NCBI RefSeq assembly: GCF_036855935.1
Contig: NZ_JASPFK010000001.1
Coordinates: 2,792,501 to 2,856,500, forward strand
Source: Sphingomonas sp. LR60
GTDB taxonomy: Bacteria > Pseudomonadota > Alphaproteobacteria > Sphingomonadales > Sphingomonadaceae
DNA length: 64,000 bases
Direction: 5' to 3'
Shown here: positions 29,807-39,646 of the stretch, one piece after another
Position numbering within the stretch: the first letter of the stretch is position 1
Layout: every line of letters starts with the position of its first letter
Position numbers and translations under genes: made by a program
Notes under the pieces: model-generated
The model's database searches: none
Seen by the model: only the letters and a program-made list of their open reading frames with translations
What the model was told of the DNA's origin: nothing

Positions 29807-32020
29807 ATGCTTCGAACACATTTTCTGGTGGGCGCGGCTGCCCCATGCCTGCTGCTAGCTGTCCCGGCTGTGGCGCAAACCCACGACACCCCTGACAGCC
29901 GCACCGATGCGGCAATCGTCGTCACTGGCCAGCGCGACCAGCTGAAGCTGGACAATCAGGCGCAGGCGAGCAGCCGGCTCGGGCTGTCGATCCGCGAGAC
30001 GCCGGCGAGCGTCGAGGTGCTGACGCAGGACGATCTCCAGGTCCGCGGCCTGCGCACCGCGCGCGAGACGTTCAATGACGTGGTGGGGGCGATCGCCGGC
30101 AACGTGCCGGGCAACCCGGCCGTCGTCTCCTTGCGCGGCTTCGCCGGCAACACCGTCTCGATCCTGCAGGACGGGGTGCGCATATCCACCTCGACGGTCG
30201 TCCAGCGCGACAGCAACAACTGGCACTATGATCGGGTCGAGGTGCTGAAGGGATCGGCCTCGGTTCTCTACGGCGAGGGCGCACTGGCCGGCGTCATCAA
30301 CAAGGTGACGCGCAAGCCGGTGCTGGGCGAACGCCACCTCGACACACTGCTGTCGGTCGGGAGCTTCGACACGGTGTTCGCGGCGGGTGGGGTCAACCTG
30401 CCGGTATCGTCCACGATCGCGGTGCGGGCGGATGCCAGCTACCAGCGATCGGACAGCCTCTACGACGTCGATAACAACGACACCTTCTCGGCCGGGCTGA
30501 CCGCCAGCGCGCTATGGAAGCCGATCGATCGGCTCTCGCTGCTCGTCGCGGTCGATCACTTTGAGGATCGCTACGACGCCACCTATCAGGGTCTACCCCT
30601 GATCCCGGGGCAATATGCGCTGCGCCCTACCGATGCCGTGACGAGCGCGAACGGCCTTGTCGCCGATCGCGCGCTGCGTCGCCGCAACTACAATCCCCAA
30701 GGAGCCTATTCCAGTGCCGACGAGACGACGGTGCGCTCGCGGCTCGACTGGTCGATCGGCAGCGGGTGGAGCTTCGCGCTCGACCTGACCGGTTACACCG
30801 CGAAGCGCGCGTTTCTGCTCGCCGACAGCCAGACCTTCGTCGCGCCCACCGCAGCGTTCCCGAACGGCAGCTTCCGGCAGACCTATCAGGATTTCCGGCA
30901 CGATCATCAGTTCTGGAATGCGCGCGGGGTGATCGGCAACGATCAATCGATCGCGGGCCTGCGCAACCGCTTCAGCCTTGGCGTCGAACACAACGATACC
31001 GATTTCGTCAGCCTGCGCCAAACGGCCCCCACCTCGGCCCTCCCGGCGGTAGACGTGCGCAGCCCGGCCGTCGTGCCGGTGCCTACTGGCACGGCGATCT
31101 TCACCGCCGGCAACGTCACGTTCGATTCCAAACTGAAGCAAACCTCCGTGTTCGCGGAGGATGCGCTGAACCTGACGCCCAAATGGCTGCTGGTCGGCGG
31201 AGTGCGCTGGGACCACATGGATCTGGACCGCGCGACGATCCAGAACGTGGGCGGCGCGGTCGATCGCAACAGCCCGACCTTCGATCCTGTGTCGTGGCGG
31301 GCGGGGACGACATGGGACGTGACGCCGGGCCTGACGCTCTACGCGCAATATACAACCGCGGTATCGCCTGTGTCCTCGATCCTGCTGGCCTCAATCGCCA
31401 ACAGCCGGTTCCGGCTGACCAAAGGCCGCGCGTACGAAGCCGGGTTCAAGGCGAGTGCATGGGGCGGCCGGGCGAGCGTCACCGGTGCGGCTTACCGGAT
31501 CGAACAGAAGGACATCCTGACGCGCGATCCGGCCAATCCCGCACTGGCCGTCCAGGGCGGGCGGCAATCCTCGCAAGGCGTCGAACTGTCCGCGGTCGTC
31601 TCTCCGGTGAAGGCGCTGCGCCTGTCGGGCGGCGTATCCTATACCGACGCGCAATATGACGAGCTGTCGGAGCTGGTTGGAGGCGTGCGGATCGATCGGA
31701 GCGGCAACCGCCCGATCAACGTCCCCTCAACCACGGTCAACGCCTCAGCGCTTTACACCATCGCCGACAAGGTGACGGCGGGCGGCTTCCTGCGGCACGC
31801 CAGTGCCTTCTACACCGAGACCGCCAACACCATCCGGGTCGCAGGACATACCGTGCTGGATGCCAGCCTGTCGGTGCCCGTCAGCCGCCAGGCGACCCTG
31901 ACGCTGCGCGGCCGGAATTTGACCGACGCCTTCTACGGCGAATACTCCGGCTACCCGACCACCAACGTCTATATCGGCGCGCCGCGATCGTTCGAGGTCG
32001 CACTGGCGACGCGGTTCTGA
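29807..32020 (+). CDS. TonB-dependent siderophore/metal receptor
   Basis: A 737-residue receptor from ATG 29807 (AAAGG ribosome binding site 8 bases upstream) with signal LVGAAAPCLLLAVPAVAQT. It has a TonB-box-like AIVVTGQRD, a plug with IRETPASVEVLTQDDLQVRG and VEVLKGSASVLYGEGALAGV, and a barrel ending PRSFEVALATRF. The plug resembles ferrichrome/siderophore-type receptors. Its stop overlaps the PepSY start (TGATG). It pairs with DUF2946 upstream and PepSY downstream, so metal-chelate uptake is likely. Confidence 0.85.
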   Translation: MLRTHFLVGAAAPCLLLAVPAVAQTHDTPDSRTDAAIVVTGQRDQLKLDNQAQASSRLGLSIRETPASVEVLTQDDLQVRGLRTARETFNDVVGAIAGNVPGNPAVVSLRGFAGNTVSILQDGVRISTSTVVQRDSNNWHYDRVEVLKGSASVLYGEGALAGVINKVTRKPVLGERHLDTLLSVGSFDTVFAAGGVNLPVSSTIAVRADASYQRSDSLYDVDNNDTFSAGLTASALWKPIDRLSLLVAVDHFEDRYDATYQGLPLIPGQYALRPTDAVTSANGLVADRALRRRNYNPQGAYSSADETTVRSRLDWSIGSGWSFALDLTGYTAKRAFLLADSQTFVAPTAAFPNGSFRQTYQDFRHDHQFWNARGVIGNDQSIAGLRNRFSLGVEHNDTDFVSLRQTAPTSALPAVDVRSPAVVPVPTGTAIFTAGNVTFDSKLKQTSVFAEDALNLTPKWLLVGGVRWDHMDLDRATIQNVGGAVDRNSPTFDPVSWRAGTTWDVTPGLTLYAQYTTAVSPVSSILLASIANSRFRLTKGRAYEAGFKASAWGGRASVTGAAYRIEQKDILTRDPANPALAVQGGRQSSQGVELSAVVSPVKALRLSGGVSYTDAQYDELSELVGGVRIDRSGNRPINVPSTTVNASALYTIADKVTAGGFLRHASAFYTETANTIRVAGHTVLDASLSVPVSRQATLTLRGRNLTDAFYGEYSGYPTTNVYIGAPRSFEVALATRF

Positions 32021-33161
32021 TGACCGCGCACCGCCGATCGGCAGCATCGCGCGCGCGCATCCTCGTGCGCCGCGTCCATCTCTGGCTGGGGTTGAGCCTG
32101 GGGCTGCTGTTCGCAGTGCTGGGCCTCACCGGGTCGGCGCTGGTGTTCTACACCGGCATCGACGCCGCCCTTCATCCCTTGGTCGAGGCCGGGCGGAATG
32201 ATCACGCGCCCGGCCTTGCGTCGCCCGTCTGGGATCGCGCGCTGGCGACCGGACGCGCCCGCTGGCAGGATCCCGCCGGCAAATGGACCATCGAGGTGAC
32301 GGACGAGGGCGGCGCTATCCCGGCGCGCTTCTACCCGTCGTCCGGGCACGGCCATCACGCCGATCGGATGATGGTCTGGTTCTCGCCGGACGGTACCCGG
32401 ATTGTCCGCGCCGAGCCTTGGGGCGGCTATCTGATGAGCTGGCTCTACCAGCTGCACATGGCGCTGCTCGCCGGCGACCTCGGCGGTCAGGTGGTGGGCT
32501 GGTCAGGCGTGGCGATGCTGCTGATATTGCTCAGCGGCATCGTGGCGTGGTGGCCGCGTGGAAGCTGGCGCAAGGCCGTCGCCTTCAAGCGCAACACGGT
32601 GCCGATCCGCAGGCTGCGCGACCTGCACAAGCTGTCCGGCCTGTGGAGCATGGCGCTCCTCTTCGTGCTGGTCGCGACCGGCGTGCTGCTGGCGCTGCCT
32701 GCCGTCACGCAGGCCCTTTGCAGCCAACGGCTGTACCAGCCCCAATGTCCTCCGACGACAGGGGCGGTCAGGTCAGCATCGTTCAGGCGTTCGCGGCAGC
32801 GCGCCGGATTCTGCCTGAGGGTCGGATCGTCTTCGTTGATATGCCAAGCGCACAGGATGCGCCGATCCGGGTCCGGCTACAGGTGCCCGGTGATCCGCAT
32901 CAGCGCTTCCCGGGGAGCTACGTCTTCATTGATCGGTTCTCGGAACAGGTGCTGGCGGTGCATGATGTCCGCCACGCCAGCACCGGAACGACCGTGGTGA
33001 GCTGGGTTCGCACGCTGCATGACGGGACAGTCGGAGGCTTGGCGACGCGCATTCTGGCGCTGTTGCTGGGCCTCGTTCCCGCGCTGCTTTTCGCAACCGG
33101 CATCCTTCATTGGCTACGCCGTATGAAGGCCTCTCGCTCTGCCGGACCGCCGTCGGCATAG
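32020..33161 (+). CDS. PepSY-associated TM protein (iron-uptake reductase-like), frameshifted in this sequence
   Basis: About 380 residues when repaired. It opens with RRVHLWLGLSLGLLFAVLGLTGSALVF, has a first PepSY-like periplasmic part, the helices VVGWSGVAMLLILLSGIVAWW and HKLSGLWSMALLFVLVATGVLL, and then, in another frame, VSIVQAFAAARRILPEGR...VVSWVRTLHDGTVGGL...LLGLVPALLFATGILHWLRR. One missing base in the CCCC at 32740-32743 joins them. The family sits beside siderophore receptors and is thought to help reduce or release iron at the inner membrane. Translation is coupled to the receptor. Confidence 0.8.
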
Positions 33162-33179
33162 ATGTCACAACCGAGCGAG

Positions 33180-34607
33180 GTTGTTGAAAAACGGCTGCTT
33201 GCGACGGTGACGAGGGCGTGATTCACTCCTGCAAGGTAGGGGGATCACGGACATGATGGGTCGGCAGGTGGCGCAGGGTGCGCTGTTCTATGGTTTCCGG
33301 CTCGATGAGCATGTGCCGGTCGACCACCTGCTCCGACGCATCGACGGCGTGTTGGACTTCGGCTTCGTGCGCGAGGCGCTGGCATCGAGCTACAGCGCGA
33401 GTGGGCGCCCCTCGATCGACCCGGAGCTGATGCTCAGGATGCTGCTGGTTGGCTATCTGTTCGGCATCCGCTCGGAACGCCGCCTGTGCGAGGAGGTGCA
33501 CCTCAACCTCGCCTATCGTTGGTTCTGCCGGCTCGATCTGGGCGACCGAGTGCCCGACCATTCCACCTTCTCCAAGAACCGGCACGGCCGCTTCCGCGCC
33601 TGCGACCTACATCGTCTGCTATTCGAGCAGGTAGTCGCGCGGTGCGCCGCGGCCGGGCTGGTAACGGGGCGCGACCTGGCGGTGGACGGCAGCACGATCA
33701 TGGCCGACGCCAGCCGCGAGAAGAAGCTGAAGGGGGCCGACGCGGCAGACGAGCTTCGTGCCGGAGAAAGCATATCGCGACTCGTCGCCGAATATCTGGC
33801 GGCGCTCGATGCCGCGTTGCCGCCGGACCCCGACGAACCAGCGCCGGTCGATCCGACCAGCATCTCGCCGACCGACCCGCAGGCGGCGCTCACCTGCAAG
33901 CACGGACCAGCGCGCTACGCATACGCCATTAACCCCCTACTCGACCTCGACACCGACTGCATCCTCGACGTGGAGGCAACGCCCGCCCGCTTCGCAGCCG
34001 AGGTGGCGGCGACCCGGACGCTGGTGTCACGCGCTGGCACCAGGCTGGGCATCGAACCCGCCAGTCTCTCAGCCGATAAGGCGTATGGTAGCGGTCGGCT
34101 GCTCGGCTGGCTGATCGACCGGAACATTACGCCATACATCCCGGTCATCGATCGTAGCCGCCAGCGCGGCGCCTTCTTGACCCGGGATGCCTTTCGCTAC
34201 GATCGCGAGGCCGATGCCTATCGCTGCCCAGCGGACAAGCCGCTCGGCTATTGCGGGACCAAACGCGCAAGCCAGGTTCGCGTATATCGAAGCCATGTCG
34301 CCGATTGCGCTGGCTGCGAATTGAAGCCCCGATGCACCGTCAGCCGGAAACGCAGCATCACCCGCCTCGTCAGCGAGGATGCCCGCGATACCGTGCGCGC
34401 CCTTGCCGGCACCGACGCTTATGTGCACGCGCGCCGTCGAAGACAGCGGATCGAGCGCGTGTTCGGCCACCTGAAACGTAACCTGGGGCTACGAACGCTC
34501 AAGCTGCGGGGCCTCGCCGGAGCAGCCGAAGAGTTCACCATGGCTGCCGCGGCATACAACCTTCAGCTGCTGGCCCGGCAGGCCGCGCCGGCCTGATACG
34601 TGGCGCA
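33180..34607 (+). mobile_element. IS1182-family insertion sequence, right end lost
   Basis: The left end appears near 33180 (TTGTTGAAAAACGGC), just after the PepSY stop codon. The transposase gene is intact, but only 11 bases separate its stop from the left end of an IS6 element, so the expected right inverted repeat is missing. IS6 insertion or an IS6-driven deletion probably removed it. Confidence 0.65.
33253..34596 (+). CDS. IS1182-family transposase
   Basis: A 447-residue DDE transposase. It has the N-terminal conserved ASSYSASGRPSIDPELMLRMLLVGYL and HSTFSKNRHGRF, the catalytic Asp residues in LAVDGSTIMADAS and SADKAYGSG, the Cys-rich segment CAGCELKPRC, and the Glu in QRIERVFGHLKRNLGLR. 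It appears full length and intact. Confidence 0.85.
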   Translation: MMGRQVAQGALFYGFRLDEHVPVDHLLRRIDGVLDFGFVREALASSYSASGRPSIDPELMLRMLLVGYLFGIRSERRLCEEVHLNLAYRWFCRLDLGDRVPDHSTFSKNRHGRFRACDLHRLLFEQVVARCAAAGLVTGRDLAVDGSTIMADASREKKLKGADAADELRAGESISRLVAEYLAALDAALPPDPDEPAPVDPTSISPTDPQAALTCKHGPARYAYAINPLLDLDTDCILDVEATPARFAAEVAATRTLVSRAGTRLGIEPASLSADKAYGSGRLLGWLIDRNITPYIPVIDRSRQRGAFLTRDAFRYDREADAYRCPADKPLGYCGTKRASQVRVYRSHVADCAGCELKPRCTVSRKRSITRLVSEDARDTVRALAGTDAYVHARRRRQRIERVFGHLKRNLGLRTLKLRGLAGAAEEFTMAAAAYNLQLLARQAAPA

Positions 34608-35446
34608 GGTGCTGTCAGTCTAACGCGAACCGCTCTCCACGTGATGCACGTCGATCTTTGAGCGCGTCGGCTTAGCTGGCGAGCACCTGCCACTCCGCCA
34701 GAGCGGCGGAGCGTCGTTCCCGGTAGGTCTGTCGATCGATGAGGTGGCGTTCCAGGCTGAAGTGGTTGTGGACGTTGGCGTGGACGGATGCGAACTTCTG
34801 TAGCGTCTTCATCTGCCGGAAACGCTGCATCGCCCGCTCTCGTCGTCGGAACGGCAAATGGCTGTTTTCCACCCGGTTGTTAGCCCAGCGGCCGATCTCC
34901 TGACGATCCCGGCAGCCCAGTTCGTCCATGGCAGCACCGTAGCTGCGCAGACCATCGGTGGTGATCGCGTCCGGCGAGCCGTGCCGCTTCAGCGCCTTCT
35001 TTATGAAAGCGAGCGCTGCGCCCTTGTCACGGGTCTTGGTGACGTAGCTTTCCAGTACCTCGCCCTCGTGATCCACCGCCCGCCACAGGTAGACCATCTC
35101 ACCGTTCAGCTTCACGTACATCTCGTCGAGGTGCCACCGCCAATGACGAAAACCTCGCATGCGGCTGACTCGCTGCCGGCGGATGTCCCCGGCGAACAGC
35201 GGACCAAACCTGTTCCACCACAGCCGCACCGTCTCGTGACAAATGTCGATGCCGCGTTCGAACAGCAGATCCTCCACGTTGCGCAGCGACAGCGGAAAGC
35301 GAACGTACATCAGCACCACCAGCCGGATCACCTCGGGCGACGAGTTGAAACGGCGAAACGGGCTGGGCGGCAACGCTCTCGATTTCCGGCACATCCGTGA
35401 CCATTATCAGTCCCTGCCCCGCCTGCCACATTGGTTTGACGGAGCC
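34608..35446 (-). mobile_element. IS6-family element, copy 1
   Basis: About 839 bases. The left end GGTGCTGTCAGTCTAACGC (34608) is shared almost exactly with copy 2. The right end reads GGCTCCGTCAAACCAATG on the minus strand, ending about 35446, and resembles copy 2's right end. The 8 bases flanking each end do not match, so no target duplication is visible. Confidence 0.7.
34672..35394 (-). CDS. IS6-family transposase, copy 1
   Basis: A 240-residue DDE transposase with FNSSPEVIRLVVLMYVRFPL (helical DNA-binding part), the catalytic Asp in HLDEMYVK, the second Asp in ITTDGLRSYG, and the Glu in NRVENSHLPFRRRE. It is nearly identical to the copy at 48244-48960 except at the N-terminus and a few residues around the second Asp (DELGCRDRQEIG here, NELGNREKQQTA there). 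Confidence 0.9.
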   Translation of the reverse strand: MCRKSRALPPSPFRRFNSSPEVIRLVVLMYVRFPLSLRNVEDLLFERGIDICHETVRLWWNRFGPLFAGDIRRQRVSRMRGFRHWRWHLDEMYVKLNGEMVYLWRAVDHEGEVLESYVTKTRDKGAALAFIKKALKRHGSPDAITTDGLRSYGAAMDELGCRDRQEIGRWANNRVENSHLPFRRRERAMQRFRQMKTLQKFASVHANVHNHFSLERHLIDRQTYRERRSAALAEWQVLAS

Positions 35447-35713
35447 CCACGAAGTGTTGGACAATGGTATCGTCTGGCTTCGCTACCGGGTCGCGAATAC
35501 CCCAATATCGTAGCGCAACGATGAAGCGCGTTCACTGCTCCATCAACCTCGCCCGGCGTTGTGGGCTGTTCCCCCGCCCCTTAGTTTAGACTCGTACGCA
35601 GCTCACCGCTTCCCCGAACCCGGTGATGCCGCGTGTGCCCGGACGACTGCGACGTTCCTCCCCTGGCCTCGCTTCGATCCGGGCGCTTCGAACCACTATA
35701 AGGAGAAGCCATC
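35447..35713. other. Gap between IS6 copy 1 and the MFS gene
   Basis: 267 bases with no recognised gene. A ribosome binding site (AAGGAGAAG) directly precedes the MFS start; a promoter for the cargo operon should lie here or in the IS6 end, but I cannot pick one with confidence. Confidence 0.35.
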
Positions 35714-36946
35714 ATGACAGGCTTGGCCGCTCCCGCGGCGACCGGCGCCCAGCGCGGCGCAATCGATCAACCGGCCCATTGGGGTGCTGTCTATGCGATG
35801 GCGCTGTGCAGCTTCGTGCTCGTAGCATCCGAGTTCATGCCCGTCAGCCTGTTGAGCCCGATCGCTCATACGCTTCAGCTCACCGAGGGACAGGCGGGCC
35901 AGGCTATCGCCATCTCCGGCGTGTTCGCCGTGGTGACGAGCCTTTCGCTCTCCTTCATCCTCGGCGATCTGGACCGGCGACTGGTCCTGCTCCTGCTGAC
36001 CGGGCTGCTGATCGTGTCTGGTGTCATCGTCGCGTTCGCGCCGAGCTACCTGATCTTCATGGGTGGCCGAGCTCTGCTCGGCATCGCCATCGGCGGCTTC
36101 TGGTCGATGTCCGCGGCCATCGCGATGCGGCTGGTGCCGGACGCCTCCGTTCCCAAGGCCTTGGCGGTCATCAACGGCGGCAACGCTCTTGCTACCGTGC
36201 TTGCTGCCCCTCTCGGCAGCTTCATGGGTAGTCTTATCGGCTGGCGCGGCGCCTTCTTCTGCGTTGTGCCGGTCGCGGCCGCCGCAGTGATCTGGCAGGC
36301 TCTCGCCCTTCCCAAGCTGCCTGCTGTCGCGCGACAGGGCGGCAACGGCATGGCCGCGCTGCTGCGCCGCCCGCCGGTCCTATTCGGGCTCGGCACGGTT
36401 GCGCTGCTGTTCGTGGGGCAGTTCTCGCTGTTCACCTACCTGCGCCCCTTCCTGGAGCAGGTCACGCACGTCAGCGTGTCGATGCTGTCTATCATGCTCC
36501 TGATCGTCGGTGTCTCCGGCTTCATCGGCACGCTGCTGATTGGCCGCGTCCTCGAGCATAGGCTCTACGTGACCCTTGGCGTGCTGCCGGCCGCCATGGC
36601 TGCCGTAGCGGTGGCCCTGACACTGTTCGGCGGATCGACGATCGCAACCGCCGCGCTGCTCGCGGTATGGGGCTTTGCCGGAACGGCGGCACCGGTGGCC
36701 TGGTGGACCTGGCTCGCGCGCACCGCTCCCGACGAAGCGGAAGCCGGCGGCGGTTTGATGGTGGCGATCGTCCAGCTTGCAATCACCCTCGGGGCCACAA
36801 TCGGCGGCATCGTGTTCGACACTGCCGGCGCTGTCCCCGAGTTCCTCACCAGCGGTGCGCTCCTCGCCCTCGCAGCGCTGGCCGCCTTCGCGGTGGCACG
36901 CATGCACAGCCGCGCTCCGGCTACGCGAGGGACTGCGACCGCGTGA
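35714..36946 (+). CDS. MFS transporter (DHA1 / NepI-like efflux family)
   Basis: A 410-residue permease with about twelve hydrophobic helices. It shows the DHA1 opening (SEFMPVSLLSPIAHTLQLTEGQAGQAI), the loop 2-3 region LGDLDRRLVLL, and GRALLGIAIGGFWSMSAAIAMRLVP in helix 4-5, similar to the purine-ribonucleoside exporter NepI and relatives. It is the first gene of the IS6-bounded cargo. Its stop overlaps the GTG of the XdhC-type gene, so both are translated from one message. It may export a pathway substrate or product. Confidence 0.8.
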   Translation: MTGLAAPAATGAQRGAIDQPAHWGAVYAMALCSFVLVASEFMPVSLLSPIAHTLQLTEGQAGQAIAISGVFAVVTSLSLSFILGDLDRRLVLLLLTGLLIVSGVIVAFAPSYLIFMGGRALLGIAIGGFWSMSAAIAMRLVPDASVPKALAVINGGNALATVLAAPLGSFMGSLIGWRGAFFCVVPVAAAAVIWQALALPKLPAVARQGGNGMAALLRRPPVLFGLGTVALLFVGQFSLFTYLRPFLEQVTHVSVSMLSIMLLIVGVSGFIGTLLIGRVLEHRLYVTLGVLPAAMAAVAVALTLFGGSTIATAALLAVWGFAGTAAPVAWWTWLARTAPDEAEAGGGLMVAIVQLAITLGATIGGIVFDTAGAVPEFLTSGALLALAALAAFAVARMHSRAPATRGTATA

Positions 36947-37977
36947 AGCAGGCGCGTTCCATCCTCCATTTCATGCGCGACTGCGCGCACCGGGGAGAAC
37001 GCGCCGTGCTGGTGACTCTTACCGACGTCACCGGCAGCGCGACCCGCGCGCCGGGCGAGCACATGGCGGTTGCCGAAAGCGGAGCCGTAATAGGATCGTT
37101 TTCTGGTGGATGCGTCGAGGCCGCGGTTATCGCCGAAGCGCAAGAGGTGCTGGCGGCGGGACAGCCGCGGCACGTCCGCTATGGCGCAGGATCGCCTTAC
37201 ATCGACATTCGGCTTCCGTGCGGAGGCGGCATCGACCTTCTGTTCCTGCCCGATCCCAACCGCTCGCAGATCGACCTGGCGCTGGACATTCTGGAGCGGC
37301 GCCGACCGCTGAAGCTGCGACTTTCACGTAGCGGCACATTCGCCGCCTCCGAAGCTGCGGAAACGGATCGAACGGGTTGGTCTGGGCACGACTTCATCGC
37401 GCGGCACGATCCGCAACTGCGCCTCATCGTCCTCGGGCATGGCGCGGAACCGGGCGCCCTTCTGCAGATGGCAGAAGCCTATGGCGCGGAGACGCTGCTA
37501 TTCAGTCCGCAATCCTCGCTCGTCGACGAGGCGCACGCGAGAGGCAGGCCGGCCCACCTTCTGCGGATCGTCGGGCCTGCGGACAGCTTCTTGCTCGACC
37601 CATGGTCCGCGGTCGTTACCTTATTCCATGATCACGACTGGGAGACCGACTTGCTGCTGCAGGCACTCGAGCAGCAACCGCTGTTCATCGGTGCGATGGG
37701 CAGCAGGCAAACCCACACCGAGCGGCGAAATCGTTTGTTGGCGGCTGGCGCGGACCCGCTCGCCATCGACCGCGTCGTTGGGCCGGTCGGGATCATTGCC
37801 GCCACTCGGGACCCGCAAACGCTCGCCGTTTCGATCCTGGCTCAAGTCGTTCAGGTTTACGAAGAAGTACTCGAGGGGAAAGTAGCCGAAAGGCCACTTG
37901 AGTCGGTGTTGAACGCTGCTCACCGCTTCGATGAGCAAAGTGCGAGGGGCGTCCTGCACTTGAAAGCGTTACATTAG
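36943..37977 (+). CDS. XdhC/PaoD-type molybdenum cofactor insertion factor
   Basis: A 344-residue protein with the XdhC signature (GERAVLVTLTDVTGSATRAPG, then GSFSGGCVEAAV containing the cofactor-binding Cys) and a C-terminal Rossmann-like domain (LIVLGHGAEPGALLQMAEAYGAE; FIGAMGSRQTHTERR). These proteins bind Moco, promote its sulfuration and insert it into xanthine oxidase-type enzymes. GTG 36943 overlaps the MFS stop. The paoABC-like genes directly downstream are its expected clients. Confidence 0.85.
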   Translation: MKQARSILHFMRDCAHRGERAVLVTLTDVTGSATRAPGEHMAVAESGAVIGSFSGGCVEAAVIAEAQEVLAAGQPRHVRYGAGSPYIDIRLPCGGGIDLLFLPDPNRSQIDLALDILERRRPLKLRLSRSGTFAASEAAETDRTGWSGHDFIARHDPQLRLIVLGHGAEPGALLQMAEAYGAETLLFSPQSSLVDEAHARGRPAHLLRIVGPADSFLLDPWSAVVTLFHDHDWETDLLLQALEQQPLFIGAMGSRQTHTERRNRLLAAGADPLAIDRVVGPVGIIAATRDPQTLAVSILAQVVQVYEEVLEGKVAERPLESVLNAAHRFDEQSARGVLHLKALH

Positions 37978-38048
37978 GACAAGCGGCAACGTCGCTACCC
38001 AAATTCAAGCTCACCGAGACGCAGTCGGAAGAAGAGGAAACGCGGTCC

Positions 38049-38687
38049 ATGGCCGGCATATCGGAAATTGAACTGTCCCGTCGGGGACTGCTTGCCGGAA
38101 GCGCCGCGACGGCCGCCATCGTTGCGTCGCCGATCCCTGCTGAGGCAGCACCACTGCCTCCCTCTCCCGCCCCGGCTTCGCTACCTGTATCGTTCGAGGT
38201 CAACGGCTCCAGGCGCGAGCTGAAGCTCGATCCGCGCACTACCCTGCTTGATGCGCTGCGCGAGCATCTGCACCTGACCGGATCGAAGAAGGGCTGCGAT
38301 CACGGCCAGTGCGGTGCCTGCACGGTGATGGTCGACGGTGTGCGCATCAATTCCTGCCTCAGCCTCGCCGTGATGCACGAGGGTGACAAGATCACGACCA
38401 TCGAAGGCCTGGGCACGCCCGAGAAGCTGCATCCCATGCAGGCGGCGTTCGTAAAGCATGACGGCTACCAGTGCGGCTATTGCACGCCCGGCCAGATATG
38501 TTCGGCGGTCGCCGTGCTCGACGAGATCAAGCGCGGGGTGCCGAGCCATGTGCAGGCCGACCTGACCGATCGTCCGCAGGCGACCAACGTCGAGATGCGC
38601 GAGCGCATGAGCGGCAACATCTGCCGCTGCGGCGCTTATTCCAACATCGCCGAGGCAATGGCCGAAGTCGCAGGAGCTAAGGCATGA
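38049..38687 (+). CDS. paoA: PaoA-like periplasmic aldehyde oxidoreductase, [2Fe-2S] subunit
   Basis: A 212-residue small subunit with a Tat signal ([18 protein letters not shown]), which carries the folded heterotrimer to the periplasm. The N-terminal plant-ferredoxin cluster uses [14 protein letters not shown] plus SCLSLA; the second cluster uses QCGYCTPGQ and GNICRCGAY. The stop overlaps the next start by 4 bases (ATGA). It passes electrons from the molybdenum site to the FAD subunit. Confidence 0.9.
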   Translation: MAGISEIELSRRGLLAGSAATAAIVASPIPAEAAPLPPSPAPASLPVSFEVNGSRRELKLDPRTTLLDALREHLHLTGSKKGCDHGQCGACTVMVDGVRINSCLSLAVMHEGDKITTIEGLGTPEKLHPMQAAFVKHDGYQCGYCTPGQICSAVAVLDEIKRGVPSHVQADLTDRPQATNVEMRERMSGNICRCGAYSNIAEAMAEVAGAKA

Positions 38688-39642
38688 AGGCCTTCACCTA
38701 TGAGCGCGCCAAGGATCCTGTTGCCGCAGCGCGCGCGGCGGCTCGGCCGGGCGCCCGGTTCATCGCCGGTGGCACAAACCTGCTCGATCTGATGAAGATT
38801 GAGGTCGAGACTCCGAGCCATCTGATCGATGTTCAGGATCTCGGCTTCGACAAGATCGAGAAGACCCGCGACGGTGGTCTGCGCATCGGCGCGTTGGTGA
38901 CCAACACCAACCTCGCCGCGGACGAGCGGGTGCGGCGCGATTACGGCGTGCTCACGCGCGCGATCGTGGCGGGCGCGTCCGGTCAGCTCCGCAACAAGGC
39001 GTCCACGGCGGGCAACCTGCTCCAGCGCACCCGCTGCCCGTATTTCTACGACACCAACATGGCGTGCAACAAGCGCAAGCCAGGCTCAGGGTGCTCGGCG
39101 ATCGGCGGTGTGTCCCGCCAACTCGGCGTGATCGGCGTGTCCGATAAGTGCATCGCGACCTTCCCGGGCGATATGGCGGTAGCGATGCGCGTGCTGGACG
39201 CGGTGATCGAGACGGTAGACGCAAACGGTCAGCAGCGATCGATCCCGATCGCTGACTTTCACCGGCTCTGGGGTGATCGCCCGGAGATCGACACCAACCT
39301 GCGCGCCGGCGAGCTTATCACCGCCGTGACGCTGCCGCGTCCGCTCGGCGGCAAGCACCTCTACGAAAAGGTGCGCGACCGCGCGTCGTACGCCTACGCA
39401 CTCGTTTCCGTTGCCGCGGTGATCCAACCTGATGGCACCGGCCGGGTCGCGTTCGGCGGGGTCGCGCCCAAGCCGTGGCGCGTCGAGGCTGCAGAGGCGC
39501 TGCTGCCGCGCGGTGCCGCTGCGGTAACTGCCCGCGCCTTCCAGGGCGCGACGCCGACCGAGGACAACAAGTTCAAGCTGCCGCTCGCCACTCGCGCGTT
39601 GGCTTCCGTGATCGCGCAAGCCGCCGACCAGAAGGGGCCTGA
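38684..39642 (+). CDS. paoB: PaoB-like FAD subunit of aldehyde oxidoreductase (stop masked by a one-base deletion)
   Basis: About 319 residues. FAD-binding motif [13 protein letters not shown], plus the extra [4Fe-4S] cysteines specific to PaoB ([22 protein letters not shown] and DKC). As given, the frame continues into the molybdenum subunit. One extra G in the GGGG run at 39634-39637 would yield an end at DQKGA and TGA at 39640-39642, four bases before an ATG with its own AAGGGG ribosome binding site. I therefore annotate two genes, as in characterised paoABC operons; a true fusion is the alternative. Confidence 0.7.
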
Positions 39643-39646
39643 TCCC

